Shown in pieces: positions 63,547 to 64,000 of a stretch of DNA of 64,000 nucleotides. The stretch is from Brachybacterium faecium DSM 4810 (GTDB lineage: Bacteria > Actinomycetota > Actinomycetes > Actinomycetales > Dermabacteraceae), in the NCBI GenBank assembly GCA_000023405.1, contig CP001643.1:2356001-2420000 (forward strand), read 5' to 3'. The notes under the pieces were generated by a model, which worked only from the letters and a program-made list of their open reading frames with translations, searched no databases and had not been told where the DNA came from. How positions within the stretch are numbered: position 1 is the first letter of the stretch; each line of letters opens with the position of its first letter. The position numbers were made by a program, and so were the translations under genes.

Positions 63547-64000
63547 CGGCCCACCGCCCGCAGCGCCCGGGCCAGGGTGTCGAGCGACCCGATGGTGACC
63601 ACGTCCATCCCGCCGATCGCGGACCGCGTCACCTCGGCGCCCTCGACGCAGCGGATCGCCACGGCCATCACCCCGATCGGCAGCTGGTTGGCGGCGGAGT
63701 TCAGCTCCCGCGCCGTGGTGTGGGAGCCGACCACCATCATCACCGCGGAGGCGTTGGGGGCCAGGTCGGAAGCCTTCTGCCCCAGCTCGTGGAAGGAGAT
63801 CCGCTCCTTGAGCGGCTCCACGAGCGTGTAGTCGTCCATCATCTGGCGGAAGGTGGAGGTGCCCTGCCGCTCGTCGACGGTGAACGGGGTCAGCTCCTTC
63901 TCCTCCCGGAACGTCTGGGCGGCGATCGAGGCGGCGGCGGAGACCGCCAGCTCGAACTCGTCGTCGCTCGCGTAATGCTCGGCGAGGTTGTCCAGCGCGA
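63543..64000 (-). CDS. DUF58 domain protein (5' end outside window)
   Basis: C-terminal 152 codons of a DUF58 protein; its N-terminus lies beyond the right edge. Reading frame is open to position 64000, beginning ALDNLAEHYASDDEFELAVS. The C-terminal part resembles the von Willebrand-like end of DUF58 proteins (SAVMMVVGSHTTARELN, GVMAVAIRCVEGAEV). DUF58 genes usually sit between a MoxR AAA ATPase and a transglutaminase-like gene, so a MoxR gene is expected just beyond the window; not visible. Confidence 0.8.
   Translation of the reverse strand, partial: ALDNLAEHYASDDEFELAVSAAASIAAQTFREEKELTPFTVDERQGTSTFRQMMDDYTLVEPLKERISFHELGQKASDLAPNASAVMMVVGSHTTARELNSAANQLPIGVMAVAIRCVEGAEVTRSAIGGMDVVTIGSLDTLARALRAVGR

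Overview
The window comes from a GC-rich actinobacterium, most likely a member of the Micrococcales (Brachybacterium or a relative; this is inferred from gene content and order, with no marker search). Support includes an acyl-CoA carboxylase built from beta, epsilon and biotinylated alpha subunits, a flavoprotein of the mycobacterial LpdA type, many ATGA/GTGA-overlapping gene pairs, GTG starts, and WXG100/FtsK secretion genes. Several starts are preceded by a TANNNT box 6-8 bases upstream with no ribosome binding site, a pattern expected for leaderless mRNAs. The order purE-purK / birA / acc beta-epsilon / maf / acc alpha / lpdA / PNP / phosphomannomutase / cdd-deoA / sdhCDAB resembles the mycobacterial chromosome, so most of the first 38 kb looks like core genome.

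Layout. 1-2.6 kb: minus-strand genes for a UDP-acetamido-amino-uronate pathway (acetyltransferase, PLP aminotransferase, dehydrogenase). 2.6-5.4 kb: purK-purE plus a membrane acyltransferase. 5.5-8.9 kb: a two-component system and a class III adenylate cyclase. 8.9-16.4 kb: birA, with the acyl-CoA carboxylase subunits that its product should biotinylate, a DUF885 protein and Maf. 16.6-25.7 kb: LpdA, purine nucleoside phosphorylase, phosphomannomutase, deoC, an alcohol dehydrogenase, a kinase-Nudix fusion, deoA and cdd. 25.7-31.6 kb: a BMP-type nucleoside ABC transporter in one operon with cdd and deoA (uptake followed by salvage). 31.9-34.4 kb: an M20 amidohydrolase and a mannose-1-phosphate guanylyltransferase. 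34.7-38.1 kb: succinate dehydrogenase. 38.5-44.2 kb: xthA, folD, glyA, murB, a MaoC-type dehydratase pair and rpmG, followed by tRNA-Met, tRNA-Thr and tRNA-Tyr and the divergent yajQ.

45.4-64 kb is a type VII-like secretion and signalling island. A complete transcription unit encoding two WXG100 proteins is present twice in tandem, as two nearly identical 854-bp copies. Next come an LpqN-like protein, a third WXG100 protein, a 1488-aa FtsK/EccC-type ATPase with an N-terminal FHA domain, a small FHA protein, a transmembrane Ser/Thr kinase, a large FHA protein, a PP2C phosphatase, a zinc-ribbon/RDD/FHA membrane protein, a transglutaminase-like membrane protein that lacks its catalytic Cys and His, and a DUF58 protein running off the right edge. 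The signalling genes overlap one another by 4 bases. No EccB, EccD, EccE or mycosin gene is visible here.

The most unusual small-scale structure is a set of micro-ORFs that bridge gaps between operon genes through 4-base ATGA/GTGA overlaps. The clearest is a 53-bp tandem duplication between the nucleoside ABC ATPase and its permease, in which each copy encodes an 18-residue peptide.
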